Positions 1-12,767 of a stretch of DNA of 64,000 bases are shown piece by piece. Below the pieces are notes generated by a model, which was given only the letters and a program-made list of their open reading frames with translations, did no database searches and had not been told where the DNA came from. The number at the start of each line of letters is the position of its first letter. The first letter of the stretch is position 1. Source of the DNA: Peterkaempfera bronchialis (GTDB lineage: Bacteria > Actinomycetota > Actinomycetes > Streptomycetales > Streptomycetaceae); assembly GCF_003258605.2 (NCBI RefSeq), contig NZ_CP031264.1:2666001-2730000 (forward strand), written 5' to 3'. The position numbers and the translations under genes are program-made.

Positions 1-697
1 CCAGATAGCGTTCCCGCAGGTAGATGCCGTGCTCGGTGAGCAGGAAGGGCGTGCCGTGCAGCTGGTTGGCGACCAGTCCGGGCAGCGCCGCCAGGCCGCC
101 GCTGACGGCATGGGTGACCCCTTCCGCCGGGGGTTCGGCCACCAGCGGGCGCAGCGCGTGCTCCAGCAGGTCGGTGGCGGTCAGCGCGTCGTGCAGGGTC
201 GGCCGGGAGGCGGCGGTCGCGGTGCCGGGCCGGATCCAGGTGGCGGTCAGGGTGCGCAGCGCGTCCTCGGAGCGCAGCGCGGGGCCGAGCACGCCCGCGC
301 GGGCGTGGGCCGCCAGTTCGTACAGCTCGGTGCCGAAGTGCGACTCATGGGCCGGGTCGAGCAGGGAGAGCAGGAACCGCTCATAGCTGGAGAGCAGGCG
401 GCGCAGCAGCCTCCCCCGGGGAGCCCGGTCGGCCGGGGGCGGTCCCCAGAGCGGGACGGCGGTCACCCGGGTGACGTTGTCCGGGAGGTCCCAGGCGAGC
501 GCCTCCCGGCCGGTGCCGGTCACCGCGATCACCCGGAAGTCGATCTCGGGCATGCCCTGGACGAGTTGGTCGCACCAGACGCTGACGCCGCCGTGGCTGT
601 GCGGATAGGTGCCCTCGCTGAGCATGGTGACGGGTCCGGTCCCGGCGACGACTGCCGGAGGCGTGGCGCTGCCGAGGCCATGCAGAGGTCTGTTCAT
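1..697 (-). CDS. pelF: PelF-type GT4 glycosyltransferase, N-terminal part (runs off left edge)
   Basis: Reading leftward from an ATG at 697 the frame stays open for 232 codons to the window edge, so the C-terminal catalytic half is missing. Two stretches are typical of PelF (DUF3492 N-terminal domain plus GT4): SEGTYPHSHGGVSVW near residues 27-41 and TEHGIYLRERYL at the truncated end. PelF enzymes are cytoplasmic UDP-sugar transferases that build cationic hexosamine exopolysaccharides (Pel; GalNAc/GlcNAc). A GGGGGAG ribosome site lies about 12 nt before the ATG. It precedes the edge on the same strand as the secreted deacetylase upstream, so both may belong to one polysaccharide locus. Family call is firm; the sugar made is unknown. 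Confidence 0.85.
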   Translation of the reverse strand, partial: MNRPLHGLGSATPPAVVAGTGPVTMLSEGTYPHSHGGVSVWCDQLVQGMPEIDFRVIAVTGTGREALAWDLPDNVTRVTAVPLWGPPPADRAPRGRLLRRLLSSYERFLLSLLDPAHESHFGTELYELAAHARAGVLGPALRSEDALRTLTATWIRPGTATAASRPTLHDALTATDLLEHALRPLVAEPPAEGVTHAVSGGLAALPGLVANQLHGTPFLLTEHGIYLRERYL

Positions 698-895
698 GGC
701 GTTCTGTGACTCCCCCGTGGGGTGGTGCGGGCCGTGGGTGCAGCGGGGCCGTGGGGTCGCGCTTGCGGTGCCGTGAGGAGGTGTGTGCACGTGGCAGGGC
801 GGGCCGGGGGCCGGGGCGGACGGGCAGTGCACCCGTCCGTCCCGGCTCCGGCCGCCCCTCGGCCTGCGGAGAGGCCGGGTACGGAGCTGCGGCTG

Positions 896-3157
896 CTACC
901 GCTTGGCCGCGTGGTGCGCGGCGGCGTGCGGCGCGGCGGTGCCGACCCGGGCGGCGCCGCGCTTGGCGAGCCTGGCCTTGCCGGCCCGGTCGTGGTCGCC
1001 CGGGCCCGCCGGGACCGGGGTGCGGACGCCGCTGGGCACCGGCTGGCTGCGCGGCGCCGGGGTCGACGTGGTGGCGGCCACGGCGCTGCTCTGCTGCGCC
1101 GCCGGGGTGCCTGCCGTGTCGAGCACCAGGGTCACGCTGGTCTGCAGGGAGCCCGGCAGGGTCCAGCCGGACCGCAGCCCGGCGTAGCCGCTGCCGAAGG
1201 CGGTGGTACCGACCACCAGCCGCTGCACGGTGCCGGTCGGCACGGTGGCGGGCACATAGACGCCGGAGGGGGCGCTGATGGTGACGGTGTTGCCGACCCG
1301 GTACGCGGTGACCCGGCCGGAGGTGACCGCCGAGGACCAGGCGGCACGCCGCTGGAGCTCGACCCCGGCCTCCTTCTGACTGGGGTTCACCACCGGTGCG
1401 CCGGTGGTGAACAGGTTGTTGTAGTCACCGAGGACCCGCTCCAGCAGCGGGTAGGCGATCCGGTCCTCGGCCAGGTTGGACTGGTGGATGAAGTGCGGCC
1501 GGGGGTCGTTGGCCAGCACATGCCCGAGGTCGATCCGGGCCTCCAGCGGCACGATGTAGTCCTGGTAGCCGGTGGTGGTGTCGAGCGGCGCCGGCAGGCA
1601 GGTGGAGACGGCGGAACCCTCGCAGGACCCGCTGCCGCCCTGGGCCTGGCTGGTGTAGATCCAGTTGTACTCGTCCACCTCCTCCTCGACCCGGCCGGCG
1701 TTGTAGAAGATGTTGATCGGGTGGCGCGGCACGGTCCGGGTCGAACCCAGGGTGCGCTGCTGCGGCTCGCGGGAGGCGTCGCTGGCCGTCCAGGCGACCC
1801 CGGTGGCCGCCAGCGCGGGCGCCAGGTAGGGGTTGTCGGTCGGCTGCTGGGGGTTGCTCACCAGGCCGGAGTGCTCGCCGGTGACCAGCACCGACCTGTC
1901 CACGGTCAGCCCGTTGGTGGCCGCCCAGGTCAGGTTGTCGTTGATCTGCGAGGTGATGTCCGCCTGGCTGGTCCAGACGGTCTTGTTGGCGGAGTCCTTG
2001 GAGCATCGCCACGGCACCACCGTGACGTCCTGGACGCAGCCCAGGAACTGGTGGGTGTAGGTGTGGTTGAGCCAGCGGAAGGACGCCTGGTCGGTGATGA
2101 ACTGGTGGGCCAGCGGGTCGCTGCCGCCGTTCTCCGCCTTGAAGTCCTCGCTGCCGCCGCCGTTGTAGGCGAAGTCCAGCGTGAAGCCGTGCTGGCCGGA
2201 CCACTGCTTGGCGTACTGCTCGTCGGCGGTGGTCATCCGGATCGGGTCGGTCGCCGGGTTGCTGCCGGGCGGGCAGGTGACATCGCCGGGCGTGCACTTG
2301 AGCGTGGTGCTCCAGCGGTCGTCCGCCAGGAAGAGGTCGTCGATGTGCACGGCGAAGTAGTTGCGGTCCGCCCCCAGGTGGATGCCCTGGGTCGCCCACT
2401 CCACGATGCCCCGCGCCAGCAGCCGGAACTGCTGCTGGTAGCTGTTGTAGACAAAGCTGACGACCAGTTCGCGGCGCCCGTCGTGGGCGTACTCGCCCAC
2501 CAGCGAGCCACGCGCCGAGGTGCCGGGGATGGGCGCGTCCACATAGGTGGTGAAGGTCGCGCCGGACGGCTGCGGGGCCAGCGGGGTCGCCAGGTAGCCG
2601 TAACTCTCGCTCACCGTCGGGTCGTTGTCCTCGAACGGCACGGCGCCCTTGAGGTATCCGAACGGACCGCTCGTCCCGGCGGCGGTGACCTGCGCGGCCA
2701 CCCCGTCCAGGGAGCCGATGTACCCCGGGTCCTGCGCCCAGTTGAGGCCGACGTCGGGCCGCGAGTAGGTGTAGGCGTCGACCTGCCGGATGCCGAAGGT
2801 GCTCTCGAAGGCGGCCAGCGCGGCCATCTCCGCCGAGCCGGCGCCGAACGGGTTGTCATTGGGCAGCACCACGGCCTGGTACTTGGCCCTGGGCTGTCCG
2901 CTGACCGTGTCGCTGAGGAAGGCCGCGTTGATCGTCGGCCGGTTCCCGGCGTTCAGGTCCACCCGGGTGTAGGGCGTACCCGCACTGTCCAACTCGTCGG
3001 CGATGGCGGCGGTGGCCGGTCCGCCGTCGTCGACCACCAGCAGCCGCAGATCGATTCTCTGCTGTACCGCGCCGGCCTGAGCGACCGCCGCCGGTGCCAG
3101 CGCGACCACCAGGCCGACTGCTGCACAGGCTGCGGCAAAACGGGTCGTTCGACCCAT
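896..3157 (-). CDS. Secreted Agd3-like polysaccharide deacetylase (CE18-type)
   Basis: 753 residues. A Sec signal peptide occupies about residues 1-29 (hydrophobic run ending AVAQA). The next 230 residues are beta-rich and resemble the CBM87-like domain of fungal Agd3. A deacetylase core follows, with HIDD at 271-274 and HTYTH at 365-369, the Asp-Asp and His-x3-His metal sites of NodB-like folds as arranged in Agd3/CE18. The tail is a low-complexity Ala/Pro/Thr/Lys region. I prefer the ATG at 3157, with AGGGGGG 5 nt upstream, over an ATG six codons earlier. Agd3 removes N-acetyl groups from secreted galactosaminogalactan; that activity here is inferred. It lies 198 nt upstream of the PelF gene on the same strand, which supports a polysaccharide role. 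Confidence 0.75.
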   Translation of the reverse strand: MGRTTRFAAACAAVGLVVALAPAAVAQAGAVQQRIDLRLLVVDDGGPATAAIADELDSAGTPYTRVDLNAGNRPTINAAFLSDTVSGQPRAKYQAVVLPNDNPFGAGSAEMAALAAFESTFGIRQVDAYTYSRPDVGLNWAQDPGYIGSLDGVAAQVTAAGTSGPFGYLKGAVPFEDNDPTVSESYGYLATPLAPQPSGATFTTYVDAPIPGTSARGSLVGEYAHDGRRELVVSFVYNSYQQQFRLLARGIVEWATQGIHLGADRNYFAVHIDDLFLADDRWSTTLKCTPGDVTCPPGSNPATDPIRMTTADEQYAKQWSGQHGFTLDFAYNGGGSEDFKAENGGSDPLAHQFITDQASFRWLNHTYTHQFLGCVQDVTVVPWRCSKDSANKTVWTSQADITSQINDNLTWAATNGLTVDRSVLVTGEHSGLVSNPQQPTDNPYLAPALAATGVAWTASDASREPQQRTLGSTRTVPRHPINIFYNAGRVEEEVDEYNWIYTSQAQGGSGSCEGSAVSTCLPAPLDTTTGYQDYIVPLEARIDLGHVLANDPRPHFIHQSNLAEDRIAYPLLERVLGDYNNLFTTGAPVVNPSQKEAGVELQRRAAWSSAVTSGRVTAYRVGNTVTISAPSGVYVPATVPTGTVQRLVVGTTAFGSGYAGLRSGWTLPGSLQTSVTLVLDTAGTPAAQQSSAVAATTSTPAPRSQPVPSGVRTPVPAGPGDHDRAGKARLAKRGAARVGTAAPHAAAHHAAKR

Positions 3158-3510
3158 GGATGCCCCCCTAGGCATATACGCGTACGCCGGCGCACACCGT
3201 GCCTACGCGTCTGGAATGCGGAACGCCCCCATGACAGCGCCCGCGATGAATCCCCCGTACTCCAACTCCCCCGTACGCAGAGCCGCCTCCCCTATCCATG
3301 GCGGATCCCTGCGTCGCCGCCGACGGCCGGTCGGCCGTGGCGACTGCGGTCGGATCATACAACAACACCATCAGGCGAACGCATTTCCCCCATATCGTGG
3401 TCACCACCCGCACCGGCAGGCGATTCCGGTGGCCTAGGTGAAGATCCATGCGCCCGCAGGCACCTTAGCGCGCCGATCATGCGGACCGATGGCGAATGAC
3501 GCAAAAGGGC
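3158..3510. other. Intergenic region between the deacetylase and guaB terminator
   Basis: About 350 nt with no gene I can support. Short open frames exist on both strands but lack a ribosome site and codon bias. The region should hold the promoter of the deacetylase; no clear -35/-10 pair was found. Confidence 0.5.
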
Positions 3511-3541
3511 GGGGCACCGACCGGAATCCGGTCGGTGCCCC
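3511..3541 (-). terminator. guaB terminator
   Basis: Perfect 14-bp inverted repeat (GGGGCACCGACCGG / CCGGTCGGTGCCCC) with a 3-nt AAT loop, ending 30 nt beyond the guaB stop codon. There is no U-tract, as is common for terminators in high-GC actinomycetes. Confidence 0.85.
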
Positions 3542-3571
3542 GCGCCACGTTTCGCCGCGCCCCCGCCGCGC

Positions 3572-6221
<2,650 letters not shown>

Positions 6222-6454
6222 CGGTCCATGGTGCCTGGTCGAACCGGAAAACGCGGCACCGGCTCCGGACTTGTGCACCGGAACGTTATGTGCTGCCCCG
6301 CCCTCCACGGTCGCGGCCTGCGGTACCGTGTCCGGCTGCTGGTCCCCGAGGTGCTCCATACCTCTATGGTGCGTCCTCGGCCTGCCGCTGACACCATACG
6401 GCTGCACACGGCACACCGGCGGGGGCCGATCGGCGACCCCCGCCCTGCGGTTAC

Positions 6455-7066
6455 TCAGCGGACCAGGCCCCAGCGGAAGCCCAGGGCGACCGCATGCGCC
6501 CGGTCGGAGGCGCCGAGCTTCTTGAAGAGCCGACGGGCGTGGGTCTTCACGGTGTCCTCGGAGAGGAAGAGCTCCCGGCCGATCTCCGCGTTGCTGCGGC
6601 CGTGGCTCATGCCCTCCAGCACCTGGATCTCACGGGCGGTGAGGGTGGGGGCGGCGCCCATGTCCGGGGAGCGCAGCCGGCGCGGGGCGAGCCGCCAGGT
6701 GGGGTCGGCCAGCGCCTGGGTGACGGTGGCCCGCAGTTCGGCGCGGGAGGCGTCCTTGTGCAGATAGCCCCGGGCGCCGGCGGCCACCGCGAGGGCCACC
6801 CCGTCGAGGTCCTCGGCCACCGTCAGCATGATGATGCGGGCGCCCGGATCGGCGGACAGCAGCCGCCGCACCGTCTCGACCCCGCCGAGTCCGGGCATCC
6901 GGACGTCCATCAGGACGAGGTCGGAGCGGTCCGCCACCCAGCGGCGCAGGACCTCCTCGCCATTGGTGGCAGTGGTCACCCGGTCGACACCGGGCACGGT
7001 CGCCACCGCGCGGCGGAGCGCCTCCCGGGCAAGCGGGGAATCGTCGCATACGAGAACGGATGTCAT
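6455..7066 (-). CDS. bldM: BldM developmental response regulator
   Basis: 203 residues. An N-terminal receiver domain carries the acidic pair at residues 8-9 and the phospho-acceptor-position Asp54 ([10 protein letters not shown]). A C-terminal LuxR/FixJ helix-turn-helix follows ([21 protein letters not shown] and [17 protein letters not shown]). The start is set by GGAGG 6 nt before the ATG at 7066; the frame is open 24 codons further. BldM in Streptomyces is an atypical, phosphorylation-independent regulator acting as homodimer or as heterodimer with WhiI to switch on aerial mycelium and sporulation genes. It is divergent from whiD and followed by the sigma factor 233 nt on. Confidence 0.95.
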   Translation of the reverse strand: MTSVLVCDDSPLAREALRRAVATVPGVDRVTTATNGEEVLRRWVADRSDLVLMDVRMPGLGGVETVRRLLSADPGARIIMLTVAEDLDGVALAVAAGARGYLHKDASRAELRATVTQALADPTWRLAPRRLRSPDMGAAPTLTAREIQVLEGMSHGRSNAEIGRELFLSEDTVKTHARRLFKKLGASDRAHAVALGFRWGLVR

Positions 7067-7219
7067 GACCGTCCTCCGCAGCTGATCCGCGTCACGTTGA
7101 GCCTCCTGGCTGGTACGAATCGTCACCGACACGGCCAATGACGACAGGCTCCGATCCGATCGCCTCGTCTCCGACGTGATCGCTCCGATGCCCGGCGCCC
7201 GCTAACCGCCTCCGCACTC

Positions 7220-7247
7220 CCAACGACCGTCACTCGAATGAGTTACG
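7220..7247 (-). promoter_or_regulatory. Candidate sigma-BldN promoter of bldM
   Basis: On the minus strand CGTAAC (7247-7242), a 16-nt spacer and CGTTGG (7225-7220). I recall the sigma-BldN consensus as CGTAAC-N16-CGTTGA, and bldM is its classical target. The element lies about 155 nt before the bldM start. Confidence 0.7.
7230..7245. promoter_or_regulatory. Inverted repeat with BldD-like half-sites over the bldM promoter
   Basis: TCACTC-GAAT-GAGTTA. Each half fits the BldD half-site pattern TnACnC / GnGTnA, but the halves are 4 nt apart rather than the usual 1. It overlaps the -35 and spacer of the candidate bldM promoter. Confidence 0.35.
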
Positions 7248-7582
7248 GGGTAGGCGGCCACCTCCACCACTCTACGTGGTCGACCCGTCACCGATCGCCG
7301 CCCGCCGACGGCCCGCGCGCCGCGCCCGGCGGCACCGGAGGGCCCGGCGTAGTCCCAACGAGTGCACCGGGCTCCAGGACACGCCGCCGCCTGCCGCATC
7401 ACATTGGTCCGTTTTCATGTCATTTGTCAGGGGGAAGTCTGTTGTGCGGCTCTGTGGGCATCTTGTCCTATAGATCTCTCTCGTTCATATTTCCAGGTGT
7501 TCGCACTGACGCCCCGGAGCCTCGCCACGACGGCCGACGACGCACCGGCACCGGAGCCCCAAAATCCTTGAGGGGATGAGCC

Positions 7583-7909
7583 ATGGCCGACTTCTCTCGC
7601 CTTCCCGGCCCCAACGCCGACCTGTGGGACTGGCAGCTCTCGGCCGCCTGCCGCGGTGTGGACAGCTCTCTGTTCTTCCACCCCGAGGGCGAGCGGGGCG
7701 CCGCCCGCTCCTCCCGGGAGCAGGCGGCGAAGGAGGTGTGCATGCGCTGTCCGGTCCGGGCGCAGTGCGCCGCACACGCGCTGACGGTCCGCGAACCGTA
7801 CGGGGTGTGGGGCGGCCTCACCGAGGACGAACGCGAGGAGCTCCAGGGGCGGGCCCGGCACCGTCTGGTGGAGGTCCCGCTGATCGCTCCGTCGGCGGGC
7901 ACGCACTGA
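7583..7909 (+). CDS. whiD: WhiD, WhiB-like iron-sulfur sporulation protein
   Basis: 108 residues. Cys23, Cys53, Cys56 and Cys62 (C-x29-C-x2-C-x5-C) are the four ligands of the [4Fe-4S] cluster, and GVWGG at 74-78 is the family turn before the basic C-terminal tail. Sequence and Cys positions agree with S. coelicolor WhiD, required for late spore maturation; Wbl proteins bind region 4 of the principal sigma factor. GAGGGG 7 nt before the ATG is the ribosome site. It is divergent from bldM, convergent with a LysR gene. Confidence 0.96.
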   Translation: MADFSRLPGPNADLWDWQLSAACRGVDSSLFFHPEGERGAARSSREQAAKEVCMRCPVRAQCAAHALTVREPYGVWGGLTEDEREELQGRARHRLVEVPLIAPSAGTH

Positions 7910-7933
7910 GCGGCGGCGCGACAGCCGCGACAG

Positions 7934-7959
7934 CCGGTGCAGGATCGTTTCTGCACCGG
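7934..7959. terminator. Bidirectional terminator between whiD and the LysR gene
   Basis: CCGGTGCAG and CTGCACCGG form a 9-bp stem around an 8-nt loop (GATCGTTT), centred between two converging stop codons. Confidence 0.7.
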
Positions 7960-7997
7960 TTCGTCCGGGTCGGCCGGATCGGCTGGATCGGCCGGGG

Positions 7998-9041
7998 TCA
8001 CCCGGCCGCGTGGGCCGTACGCTCGGCGGCCACCCGGCCCAGTCGGTCCAGCATCAGCTCCACCGCCGGCACCGCCGCCAGGTCCGGCAGGGTCAGCGCC
8101 ACCACCTGCCGGGCGGCCCTCGGGGCCAGCCGGACCATGGTGACCCCGGAGTGCCGTACCGACTCCAGCGCCAGACCCGGCAGCACCGCCACCCCCAGCC
8201 CCGCCGCGACCAGGCCCACCACGGCCGGGTAGTCGTCGGTGGCGAAGTCGATCCGGGGCTCGAACCCGGCCCGGCCGCACAGCTCGACAAGATGGCCCCG
8301 GCACTGCGGACACCCGGCGATCCACTGCTCCCGGGCCAGCTCCGGCAGGTCCACCGGGTGGTCGGCGCCGCGCGCCGCCAGCGGATGGCCGGTCGGTACC
8401 AGGCCCACCAGCGGGTCGTCCAGCAGCGGTCGCACCACCAGGTCGGACCAGTCCCCGGCGGCGGCCGAGGCGGCGGCCTCCAGCGCGGCCTCGGCCCGCG
8501 CCTCACGCCGGGTGCCGTGCGCGGCGACGGCCGGCGGCGGTGGCCCGGCCGGTGCGCCGGCCGATGTGCCGACCGGTGCGGGCGTGCCCGGGTAGCGGAA
8601 GGCGAGCGCCACCTCGCACTCGCCGCCGCGCAGCATCGCCAGCGACTCCGGCGGCTCCGCCTCGACCAGCGAGACCCGCACCCCGGGGTGGCCGGCGCGG
8701 ACCTCCGCGACCGCCCTCGGCACCAGGGTGGAGCTGGCGGTGGGGAAGGAGACCAGCCGCACCCGCCCGGCGCGCAGCCCGGCGATGGCGGCGACCTCCT
8801 CCTCGGCGGCGGTGAGCCCGGCGAGGATGCCATTGGCGTGCCTGAGCAGCGCCTGCCCGGCGTCGGTGAGCTGCATCCCCCGGCCGCAGCGCACCACCAG
8901 CGGCGTCTCCACGGACTTCTCCAGCGCCCTCATCTGCTGGCTGATCGCGGGCTGGGTGCAGCCCAGCTCACGGGCGGCGGCGGAGAAGGAACCGGTCCGG
9001 GAGACGGCCCGCAGGACTCGGAGATGACGCGCCTCGATCAC
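7998..9041 (-). CDS. LysR-family transcriptional regulator
   Basis: 347 residues. The N-terminal helix-turn-helix is evident (residues 2-60: LRVLRAVSRTGSFSAAARELG, then TQPAISQQMRALE), followed by a substrate-binding effector domain. A Gly/Pro/Ala-rich insertion near residues 165-190 lengthens it beyond the usual 300. The start is GTG at 9041; an in-frame ATG is absent. TATGAT lies 6 nt before the GTG, so the mRNA may be leaderless. The effector and targets are unknown; the adjacent genes (whiD, groEL) are convergent or unrelated in function. Confidence 0.9.
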   Translation of the reverse strand: MIEARHLRVLRAVSRTGSFSAAARELGCTQPAISQQMRALEKSVETPLVVRCGRGMQLTDAGQALLRHANGILAGLTAAEEEVAAIAGLRAGRVRLVSFPTASSTLVPRAVAEVRAGHPGVRVSLVEAEPPESLAMLRGGECEVALAFRYPGTPAPVGTSAGAPAGPPPPAVAAHGTRREARAEAALEAAASAAAGDWSDLVVRPLLDDPLVGLVPTGHPLAARGADHPVDLPELAREQWIAGCPQCRGHLVELCGRAGFEPRIDFATDDYPAVVGLVAAGLGVAVLPGLALESVRHSGVTMVRLAPRAARQVVALTLPDLAAVPAVELMLDRLGRVAAERTAHAAG

Positions 9042-9156
9042 CGTTCCATCATAAGCAGCGCTTTGAGGGCCCTCCCCGGACCGTGCCCAAGGGCGCGGTA
9101 TGACGGACGGGTATGACGACCGGGTACGGCGGCCCGGCTGTGGTGGACGCGGTGCG

Positions 9157-10827
<1,671 letters not shown>

Positions 10828-10882
10828 TCACTGGTGGACAGGGATCCCGGGGCGGGTCACGACTCTGCGGTCAGCGTCGGAA

Positions 10883-11191
10883 TTACTTCTCGATGATCGC
10901 GAGGACGTCGCGAGCCGAGAGGACGAGGTACTCCTCGCCGTTGTACTTGACCTCGGTGCCGCCGTACTTGCTGTACAGCACGACATCACCGACGGCGACG
11001 TCCAGCGGGAGACGCTGGCCGTCCTCAAAGCGGCCCGGGCCCACAGCCAGGACGACGCCCTCCTGGGGCTTCTCCTTGGCGGTGTCCGGGATGACCAGGC
11101 CGGAGGCCGTGGTGGTCTCGGCGTCGAGCGGCTGGACCACAATGCGGTCCTCAAGCGGCTTGATGGCAACCTTGGTGCTGGCGGTCGTCAC
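10883..11191 (-). CDS. groES: Co-chaperonin GroES
   Basis: 102 residues; forms the heptameric lid of GroEL. Visible are the start of the fold [16 protein letters not shown], the mobile loop [17 protein letters not shown] and the C-terminal [19 protein letters not shown]. The start is GTG at 11191 with GGGGGAGG 6 nt upstream. First gene of the groES-groEL1 operon; promoter and two operators lie 100-170 nt upstream. Confidence 0.98.
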   Translation of the reverse strand: MTTASTKVAIKPLEDRIVVQPLDAETTTASGLVIPDTAKEKPQEGVVLAVGPGRFEDGQRLPLDVAVGDVVLYSKYGGTEVKYNGEEYLVLSARDVLAIIEK

Positions 11192-11288
11192 GTCCGACCT
11201 CCCCCTTCGGAGATCTCACGGGGTTGTCTAAAGGTTTGGTGGCGACTGGCGGGCCCGTCGTCGCGGGTGCCGGACCTGCCGTGTCGCG

Positions 11289-11315
11289 TTAGCACCCTCC
11301 TGGGGAGAGTGCCAA
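11289..11315 (-). promoter_or_regulatory. CIRCE operator 2 (HrcA site), downstream copy
   Basis: TTAGCACCC, a 9-nt spacer, GAGTGCCAA. It matches TTAGCACTC-N9-GAGTGCTAA with one change in each arm. It covers the expected transcription start of groES. Confidence 0.9.
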
Positions 11316-11320
11316 GGACG

Positions 11321-11349
11321 ACCTTAGGGCGCGGCTAGCACTCAGTCAA
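11321..11349 (-). promoter_or_regulatory. groES promoter
   Basis: On the minus strand TTGACT (11349-11344), a 17-nt spacer and TAAGGT (11326-11321). The -35 hexamer lies in the 9-nt spacer of the upstream CIRCE, and the predicted start near 11314 falls in the downstream CIRCE. Confidence 0.85.
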
Positions 11350-11361
11350 CCAGAGTGCTAA
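11335..11361 (-). promoter_or_regulatory. CIRCE operator 1 (HrcA site), upstream copy
   Basis: CTAGCACTC, spacer AGTCAACCA, GAGTGCTAA: only the first base departs from the consensus palindrome. HrcA bound here would cover the -35 element. Confidence 0.95.
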
Positions 11362-11533
11362 CCAGTGGCTGCTGTAGGTGGGTGGCTGAGGGGTGTGGCG
11401 GAGGTGGGTGGGGGGTGCTCTCGCCTCTCTGGGCGGGGGGTTGAGGACGCGCGGCGGGGCCTCCGGACTTGGTGACGGCCGGCGAAAAGAGTGCTGGGTC
11501 CGGGCGTGTCGCGGGGGGCGGGAGAATGGGCGG

Positions 11534-12700
11534 GTGGAGATCGAATCGTTTCGGGGGCTGCTGACCGACGAGGGGCAGGGGCTGCTGGCCCGGCTGCGGG
11601 AGTACAACCCCGGGGAGGAGCTGGCGCTGGCCACCCGGCTGCGCCGGGACCATCCGGCGGAGCTGGTGTCGGCCGCCCTCGGCCAGGCCCGGCTGCGGCA
11701 GCGGGCGCGGGCCAAGTTCGGCGGTGAGGCGGACCGGATGTACTTCACCCCGGACGGGGTGGAGCAGGCCACCCGGACGGCGGTCGCCGAGTGGCGGGCC
11801 CGCCGCTTCGCGGAGCTGGGCGTGGCCCGGCTGGCCGACCTCTGCTGCGGGGTCGGCGGCGACGCGGTGGCGCTGGCCCGCGCCGGGATCTCGGTGCTGG
11901 CGGTGGACCGGTCGCCGCTGGCCTGCGCCGTGGCCGAGGCCAATGCGCGGGCGCTGGGGCTGGCCGAACTGATCGAGGTCCGCTGCGCGGATGTGGCCGA
12001 GGTCGACCTGGCGGGCTTCGACGCGGTCTTCACCGACCCGGCACGCCGGGGGGCGCGTGGGCGGATCTTCGACCCGGAGGCGTACTCACCGCCGCTCTCC
12101 TGGGCCGTCGCCGCAGGTCGGCGCAGCCGCTACGCCGCGTTGAAGATCGCGCCAGGGGTGCCGCACGAGGCGGTGCCGGAGGACGCCGAGGCCGAGTGGG
12201 TCTCCGACGGCGGGGACGTCAAGGAGGCGGTGCTCTGGTTCGGTACGGAGGCCGCTCAGCCGCACCGGGCCACCCTGCTGCCCGGCGGGCACACCCTCAC
12301 CGGGGGCCGACTGGCCGATCCCCCCGCCGGGCCGGTCCGCCGCCACCTCTATGAGCCGGACGGCGCGGTGATCCGGGCCCATCTGGTGGCCGAGGTCGCC
12401 GAACTGGTCGGCGGCACCCTGATCGACCCGACCATCGCCTATCTGACCTCCGACGCCCTGGTCCGCACCCCGTATGCCACCGCCTACGAGATCACGGACA
12501 CGCTGCCGTTCAACGTCAAGCGGCTGCGGGCGCTGCTGCGCCAGCGCGGGGTCGGGACCGTGGTGGTCAAGAAGCGCGGCTCCGCCGTGGAGCCGGAGGA
12601 ACTGCGCCGCAAGCTCAAGCCCGAGGGCCCCCACTCCTGCACCGTCTTCCTCACCCGGGTGGCGGGGGCACCGACGATGCTGCTGGGGCACCCGGTCTGA
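11534..12700 (+). CDS. THUMP-like domain class I SAM-dependent methyltransferase
   Basis: 388 residues. The SAM-binding motif I is LADLCCGVGGDAVALA near residues 105-120, and motif II ends in an acidic VLAVDRS. The catalytic motif reads FTDPARR where many nucleic-acid methyltransferases have NPPY. The C-terminal 100 residues (FNVKRLRALLRQRG, then VVVKKRG) form the THUMP-like domain. The substrate is unknown; an RNA target is likely. I chose GTG at 11534, preceded by GGGAG, because the open frame extends 47 codons further with no ribosome site. It lies divergent from groES across the CIRCE region and ends at a strong terminator. Confidence 0.8.
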   Translation: MEIESFRGLLTDEGQGLLARLREYNPGEELALATRLRRDHPAELVSAALGQARLRQRARAKFGGEADRMYFTPDGVEQATRTAVAEWRARRFAELGVARLADLCCGVGGDAVALARAGISVLAVDRSPLACAVAEANARALGLAELIEVRCADVAEVDLAGFDAVFTDPARRGARGRIFDPEAYSPPLSWAVAAGRRSRYAALKIAPGVPHEAVPEDAEAEWVSDGGDVKEAVLWFGTEAAQPHRATLLPGGHTLTGGRLADPPAGPVRRHLYEPDGAVIRAHLVAEVAELVGGTLIDPTIAYLTSDALVRTPYATAYEITDTLPFNVKRLRALLRQRGVGTVVVKKRGSAVEPEELRRKLKPEGPHSCTVFLTRVAGAPTMLLGHPV

Positions 12701-12702
12701 GC

Positions 12703-12753
12703 ACGGCGGCGGCCCGGCACGACGGAACCACCGCCGTGCCGGGCCGCCGCCGT
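12703..12753. terminator. Bidirectional terminator
   Basis: Perfect 18-bp stem (ACGGCGGCGGCCCGGCAC and its complement) with a 15-nt loop, starting 2 nt after the methyltransferase stop and ending 14 nt from the stop of the converging cell-wall-binding protein gene. Confidence 0.85.
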
Positions 12754-12767
12754 ACCGGGCCGCAGTG

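Larger units (their letters stand above)
7067..7582. other. Divergent bldM-whiD regulatory region
   Basis: 516 nt without a supportable gene. The left third holds the bldM promoter elements. The right part (about 7390-7500) is clearly AT-richer than its surroundings and probably holds the whiD promoters; a TATAGA at 7469-7474 could be a -10, but its best -35 is too far away. Confidence 0.6.

Noticed and set aside
3156-3437. Small plus-strand ORF of 93 codons between the deacetylase and guaB
   Set aside because: No ribosome site, third-position bias absent, likely promoter DNA.
722-3499. 925-codon plus-strand frame opposite the deacetylase
   Set aside because: Antisense shadow; the minus-strand frame has signal peptide, motifs and ribosome site.
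7442-7474. TTGTGC ... TATAGA as whiD promoter
   Set aside because: The spacing is 21 nt, too long for a normal promoter; kept only as a possible -10.
7960-7997. Short GGATCGGCC-like repeats after whiD
   Set aside because: Two imperfect 10-mers in GC-rich DNA, not distinguishable from chance.
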